56,285 nt of DNA from contig CACZYF010000005.1 of NCBI GenBank assembly GCA_902785355.1, positions 1-56,285 of the forward strand, written 5' to 3'. A model generated the notes under the pieces. The model was not told where the DNA came from. It saw nothing but the letters and a program-made list of their open reading frames with translations, and did not search any database. Of the stretch, positions 53,062 to 56,285 are shown piece by piece (the first letter of the stretch is position 1; each line of letters opens with the position of its first letter). This DNA comes from an uncultured Ruminococcus sp. (lineage in GTDB: Bacteria > Bacillota > Clostridia > Oscillospirales > Acutalibacteraceae). The position numbers were made by a program, and so were the translations under genes.

Positions 53062-53194
53062 AACCGTGATCTGCTGCTTTTTCTTTTTCCTTTAACGCCA
53101 CGTTATATGCTTCAAACTCCTCATCAGACATTGCACGTATCTTTTGAGTGTCTTCTAGCATATTTCTATCATCACAGATATAATCGTTTGTCAT
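53060..53194 (-). CDS. 44-residue protein downstream of the MuF-type toxin gene
   Basis: ATG at 53192-53194, nine bases after the preceding stop codon, has GGAGG upstream and encodes 44 residues (M-T-N-D-Y-I-C-D-D-R ... K-A-A-D-H-G). It is acidic and probably helical (MSDEEFEAYNVALKEKEKA). Its place directly after a toxin-domain gene and before a terminator makes an immunity or partner role possible. No family is recognised. Confidence 0.55.
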   Translation of the reverse strand: MTNDYICDDRNMLEDTQKIRAMSDEEFEAYNVALKEKEKAADHG

Positions 53195-53203
53195 GTTTCC
53201 CTC

Positions 53204-54172
53204 CTATAAAATTCTAAAGATAAAACCATATTCTTGACATAAATCTTCTAACGCTTTTTCCATTGAAGTGATTTCGGAATATCTTTTATATTTTCGTAAA
53301 GCAGAGTTCCAATCGCTTTCTAATATCACTTTAACAGGTCTCGTATAATAATATATACTGCCGTTATGACCTACCGTGATACCAGCAACATTTTTATTTC
53401 TGTATAAAGCGTTGATATCCGAGATGCTGGGCGGCAACCCTTTAGGGTGATTGTGCAACAGCAGTACTTTTTCACCACTGGAGTCTGCGGCATCAAGTTC
53501 ACGGGTAAACTTTTCGGTTCTTCTCACAGCAGATTTGATATGTTGGTTTGTAATTCTGCCGACCTCATGACCATCAAATAAACTGATAGCGTATATTTCC
53601 TCGGTATCTGCCCCATCGCGATTGTTTAAAGCCCATTTTGCTCTGGTTTCGATAGCGGAGGATACTTTTTTGTCATTGGATAACGCTGTAAATCTTTCTG
53701 AATAGGCGTCACTCTGAATTATATTCCAATCTACCGCGCATGAAATGTCTTTCATTTTTCGTGGTGAAGATTCGTTTACTATTATACCACTTTTCTCAGC
53801 TTTTTCAAGCTGTTTTTCGTGATACGACTGCCATTTTTCGGCGTAGGCTGACCACTGGTCTTTCCTGCCGCCGTAGAGCTTTTTGTTATCGGGATCGAGG
53901 GCGTGTTTTTCGAGGCGGCTGTACATCTTTTCCATCCGCTTGCCGTATGCCGCCTTCTGTTCGGCTCGCTCGATCTCGGTGAGATCTTCCTGCGCTTTCT
54001 TCGGGAGAACCTCACGATCGGGTGGGGTGCTGATCCCCTCTAAATACATCGACGAGCTGTCCTTACAGCGCGGATGGAACAGACCCGCCTTGATGGCGTC
54101 GGACAGCAGCGGGTACTTACCGTCCGCGTCCGTCTTCTTCCCTCCGGCATAGACGTCATCAATGAACACCAT
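53204..54172 (-). CDS. 5'-truncated MuF-type phage minor capsid protein with C-terminal JAB-like toxin domain
   Basis: The N-terminal part (about 1-120) carries a phage minor-head/MuF-like segment with FIDDVYAGG, HPRCKDSSSMY and a coiled Lys/Glu-rich stretch. The C-terminal part (about 140-322) has the pattern YSERFTALSNDKKV ... EEIYAISLFDG ... HNHPKGLPPSISDI (about 242-255), a JAMM/RadC-like HxHP-Sxx-D motif. This is the architecture of MuF polymorphic toxins of temperate phages. Coding-like sequence (A-C-G-R-C-A-D-F-V-G) continues in frame upstream to 54250, where a TAG stands. No ribosome site precedes ATG 54170-54172. The gene is therefore a 5'-deleted remnant, perhaps not expressed. Confidence 0.7.
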   Translation of the reverse strand: MVFIDDVYAGGKKTDADGKYPLLSDAIKAGLFHPRCKDSSSMYLEGISTPPDREVLPKKAQEDLTEIERAEQKAAYGKRMEKMYSRLEKHALDPDNKKLYGGRKDQWSAYAEKWQSYHEKQLEKAEKSGIIVNESSPRKMKDISCAVDWNIIQSDAYSERFTALSNDKKVSSAIETRAKWALNNRDGADTEEIYAISLFDGHEVGRITNQHIKSAVRRTEKFTRELDAADSSGEKVLLLHNHPKGLPPSISDINALYRNKNVAGITVGHNGSIYYYTRPVKVILESDWNSALRKYKRYSEITSMEKALEDLCQEYGFIFRIL

Positions 54173-54308
54173 ACCGACAAAGTCCGCGCACCGTCCGCAG
54201 GCTCCGTGACGGCGGTTGCAACGTTGCGCTCGTTGAAGTGCTCCGGCAAGCTAAGCAGGCATACAAATCATCTTTGCTTTATCAAAAACGGGCAGTTCCT
54301 TATATAGT

Positions 54309-54350
54309 AAAAAACCTCTTTCGATGCTCAAAAACACATCGAAAGAGGTT
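54309..54350 (-). terminator. Terminator after oadB
   Basis: A perfect 14-bp stem (54313-54326 with 54337-54350) is followed on the minus strand by TTTT, 14 bases past the oadB stop. It separates the decarboxylase operon from the phage remnant. Confidence 0.9.
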
Positions 54351-54363
54351 TCAATCTTTACTA

Positions 54364-55605
54364 TTATCCTAAGATACTGAGCAGAACGCCCGCCGCTACA
54401 GCGGAACCGATAACGCCCGCTACGTTGGGTCCCATCGCATGCATCAAGAGGAAGTTGCCGGGATTTTCCTCCTGGCCGACCTTGTTGGATACACGCGCCG
54501 CCATCGGAACAGCGGAAACACCGGCAGAACCGATCAGCGGATTGATCTTACCGCCGGAGAACTTATACATCAGCTTACCGAACAGCACGCCGCAGGCGGT
54601 ACCCATGCAGAATGCCAACAGACCCAGCGCGATGATTCCGAGGGTCTTGGGCGTGAGGAAGACGGTACCGGTCGCGGTAGCGCCTACGGTGGTACCGAGG
54701 AAGATGGTGATGATGTTCATCAACTCGTTCTGCGCGGTCTTGGAGATACGCTCCACGACGCCGCTCTCCTTAAACAGGTTTCCGAGCATCAGCATACCGA
54801 CCAGCGGAGCCGCAGAGGGCAGCGCGATCGCAACGATAATGACGACGATGATCGGGAAGATGATCTTCTCGAGCTTAGAGACAGGTCTGAGCTGACCCAT
54901 CACTACGGAGCGCTCCTTCTTGGTAGTGAGCACCTTCATGATCGGAGGCTGGATGATCGGTACGAGCGCCATATATGAGTACGCCGCAACAGCGATCGGT
55001 CCGAGAAGCTCGGGGGCGAGCTTCGAGGTGACATAGATCGCGGTAGGGCCGTCAGCGCCGCCGATGATACCGATCGCACCGGACTGAGCGGGAGTAAAGC
55101 CTAAGAGGATCGCGCCGATAAAGGTGATGAAGATACCGATCTGGGCAGCCGCGCCGAGAATAAAGCTCTTGGGGCTGGCGATCAGCGGACCGAAGTCGGT
55201 CATACAGCCGATGCCGAGGAAGATCAGCGGCGGATAGATACCGAGCTTAACGCCCTGATAGAGATAGTACAGCAGACCGCCGTACTGGGGCACGTTATAA
55301 TACTGAACGCCGTTGAGCGTTGTCGTCGCGTAGTTGATGACCTGTCCCTGATGCGCGGCTTCATACACCGAGCACTCGATCATCTCTGTCGACGGAGGCG
55401 CCATGATCGCGGGATAAAGATTGACGAGCAGCATACCGAAGGCGATCGGGAGCAGCAAAAGCGGCTCATACTGCTTTTTGATCGCGAGGTACAGGAGCAC
55501 ACACGCGATACCCATCATTACATAATTCTGCCATCCGAGCTGAGTGAAGCCGGAATCCTGCCACAAGCCCTTGATCGCTTCTAAAAATCCGTTAAATACA
55601 GCCAT
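54364..55605 (-). CDS. oadB: Sodium ion-translocating decarboxylase beta subunit
   Basis: This is the membrane subunit (OadB/GcdB/MmdB) that couples decarboxylation of a biotin-bound carboxyl to sodium export. The 413 residues form about nine to eleven helices and include [21 protein letters not shown], which carries the conserved Asp of the ion site, and [13 protein letters not shown]. The ATG follows GGAGGTAGAGC. Which decarboxylase it serves is not visible, because no carboxyltransferase alpha subunit is in the window. Confidence 0.93.
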   Translation of the reverse strand: MAVFNGFLEAIKGLWQDSGFTQLGWQNYVMMGIACVLLYLAIKKQYEPLLLLPIAFGMLLVNLYPAIMAPPSTEMIECSVYEAAHQGQVINYATTTLNGVQYYNVPQYGGLLYYLYQGVKLGIYPPLIFLGIGCMTDFGPLIASPKSFILGAAAQIGIFITFIGAILLGFTPAQSGAIGIIGGADGPTAIYVTSKLAPELLGPIAVAAYSYMALVPIIQPPIMKVLTTKKERSVVMGQLRPVSKLEKIIFPIIVVIIVAIALPSAAPLVGMLMLGNLFKESGVVERISKTAQNELMNIITIFLGTTVGATATGTVFLTPKTLGIIALGLLAFCMGTACGVLFGKLMYKFSGGKINPLIGSAGVSAVPMAARVSNKVGQEENPGNFLLMHAMGPNVAGVIGSAVAAGVLLSILG

Positions 55606-55616
55606 GCTCTACCTCC

Positions 55617-55985
55617 TCAAAACGGCCTGACGTTGTCCGACAGTCCTGCGCTGCGCCAAGCGCTGCCGCGCGAGGGGGACTTGCGGATACTTTTGATACG
55701 TACCTTCGATGAGGAGCAAACGGAATACACCGCGGCGGAAATCACCGCGATCAGCTCGTTATCGTCTACCTCAGGCTCTTCTGCGACAGCCTGTACGGGC
55801 TCTTCGCGCTCGACCTTCGGCAGATCGGCGTTTCGGGAAGCCTTCTTCTCCCGCTTCTTGTTCTGGATGTTGAAAACAACCGTACCGTAGGCTTTGATGA
55901 TACCGATCAGGATCAAGAGAACCGCAAAAACAACGGCAAATCCGGTCAGCAGTATCGTCAAAGACAATGTGAATTTATCTCCCAT
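55617..55985 (-). CDS. oadG: Oxaloacetate decarboxylase gamma-like subunit
   Basis: The 122 residues have one N-terminal helix (about 7-31), a basic patch, an acidic Pro/Glu segment, and a C-terminal motif VIAAAVYS-like (AVISAAVYSVCSSS, about 79-92). This is the small OadG/DUF family subunit that assembles beta and alpha. It stops inside the ribosome site of oadB. The start follows GGAGG at 11 bases. A promoter is at 56130-56158. Confidence 0.8.
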   Translation of the reverse strand: MGDKFTLSLTILLTGFAVVFAVLLILIGIIKAYGTVVFNIQNKKREKKASRNADLPKVEREEPVQAVAEEPEVDDNELIAVISAAVYSVCSSSKVRIKSIRKSPSRGSAWRSAGLSDNVRPF

Positions 55986-56049
55986 ACAAAAGATAACCTC
56001 CTAATCTGTGCAGGATCCTTGCAATCGGCTTGGTTATATACACAACGGT

Positions 56050-56075
56050 TTTATTATTCTAAATAAGAATATTAA
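56050..56075. repeat. Near-palindromic ATTCT-N5-AGAAT motif upstream of oadG
   Basis: The plus strand reads TTATTATTCT-AAATA-AGAAT, matching the motif at 50893-50918. It lies in the predicted oadG leader. Confidence 0.35.
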
Positions 56076-56129
56076 GTGTATAGACACGACCGATATCGCA
56101 CAAGATTATCCCATATTAATCTAGAGTAT

Positions 56130-56158
56130 ATTATACTACAAATCAAAAGATATTTCAA
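56130..56158 (-). promoter_or_regulatory. Predicted promoter of oadG-oadB
   Basis: On the minus strand TTGAAA (56153-56158) and TATAAT (56130-56135) are 17 bases apart, about 145 bases upstream of the oadG ATG. Confidence 0.7.
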
Positions 56159-56249
56159 CCTTTATTTTCCGTTTTTCCGCCCGGGTGTGTAGGTTTACAA
56201 TAGAGTCGTTACAGTAGAAGTAAAAAAGAATAGCAAATAGGAAGAACCT

Positions 56250-56285
56250 GTGTTACAGTTAGTTCGCTTACAACAAAACTCTACA
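56250..56285 (+). CDS. Possible start of a rightward gene, cut by the window end
   Basis: GTG at 56250-56252 follows AGGAAGAACCT and opens 12 codons (M-L-Q-L-V-R-L-Q-Q-N-S-T) without a stop to the window edge. This is too short to identify. It would be divergent from oadGB. Confidence 0.3.
   Translation, partial: MLQLVRLQQNST

Noticed and set aside
54040-54249. 69-codon frame MPEHFNERN... overlapping the MuF gene start
   Set aside because: The MuF-type motif ACGRC-ADFVG is in the other frame, which continues into the toxin gene; this frame is a shadow.
50821-54363. Active prophage with attachment sites
   Set aside because: No integrase, terminase, portal, capsid or tail genes, and no clear direct repeats at the ends; only remnant head genes are present.

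Overview
The window looks like a chromosomal segment of a low-to-mid GC Firmicute of class Clostridia, probably Oscillospiraceae/Ruminococcus-like. The reasons are strong AGGAGG ribosome binding sites, a Firmicutes-type core gene set (rnjA, hprK, whiA, argR, gdpP, hemZ, CIRCE control), three secreted proteins with type I dockerin modules, and a Wzz/BY-kinase pair. Almost everything is on the minus strand, so operons read from high to low coordinates. Only a DUF421/DUF4363 pair, a Fic protein, a ZIP transporter and a possible gene start at the right edge are on the plus strand.

Layout from left to right: uvrA, ftsH, hpt, tilS, dnaB, rplI and gdpP (0.3-11 kb) form a replication, repair and purine-salvage block with overlapping or tightly spaced genes. 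Two paralogous dockerin proteins (11.2-14.6 kb), alike at the DNA level in their 3' halves, sit between it and rnjA. htpG (16.7-18.6 kb) has a HrcA-type CIRCE operator over its promoter. An ECF sigma factor, a membrane anti-sigma-like protein and a third dockerin protein form one apparent operon (18.8-21.3 kb). A spoVB/yabM-like flippase, mazG and hup share a predicted promoter (21.5-24.5 kb).

From 24.5 to 42.3 kb lies a long minus-strand housekeeping block: hprK, murB, rapZ, whiA, xseB, ispA, dxs, tlyA, nadK, argR, recN, recJ, relA, dtd, an MBL-fold hydrolase and hemZ. It merges several clusters usually seen separately in Clostridia. Common partners such as yvcK, xseA and apt are not at their usual places. 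secDF (44.3-46.6 kb), a ZIP transporter, a type Ic-like aminotransferase and capAB-like genes follow.

The accessory core is 50.9-54.3 kb. It is a phage head-gene remnant: a 5'-truncated MuF-type minor capsid protein with a C-terminal JAB-like polymorphic toxin domain, then two tandem copies of a terminator, small-protein and scaffold-gene unit. Each copy is preceded by a different toxin-tip/immunity-like module. This is the most unusual structure in the window. The window ends with the beta and gamma subunits of a sodium-pumping decarboxylase, with no alpha or biotin subunit in view.

At smaller scale, several intergenic gaps carry long imperfect inverted repeats made of short purine-rich words (near htpG, hemZ, whiA and the hprK 3' side). 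One 107-bp MITE-like element has 16-bp terminal inverted repeats. All motif and family calls come from reading the sequence; no database search was run.
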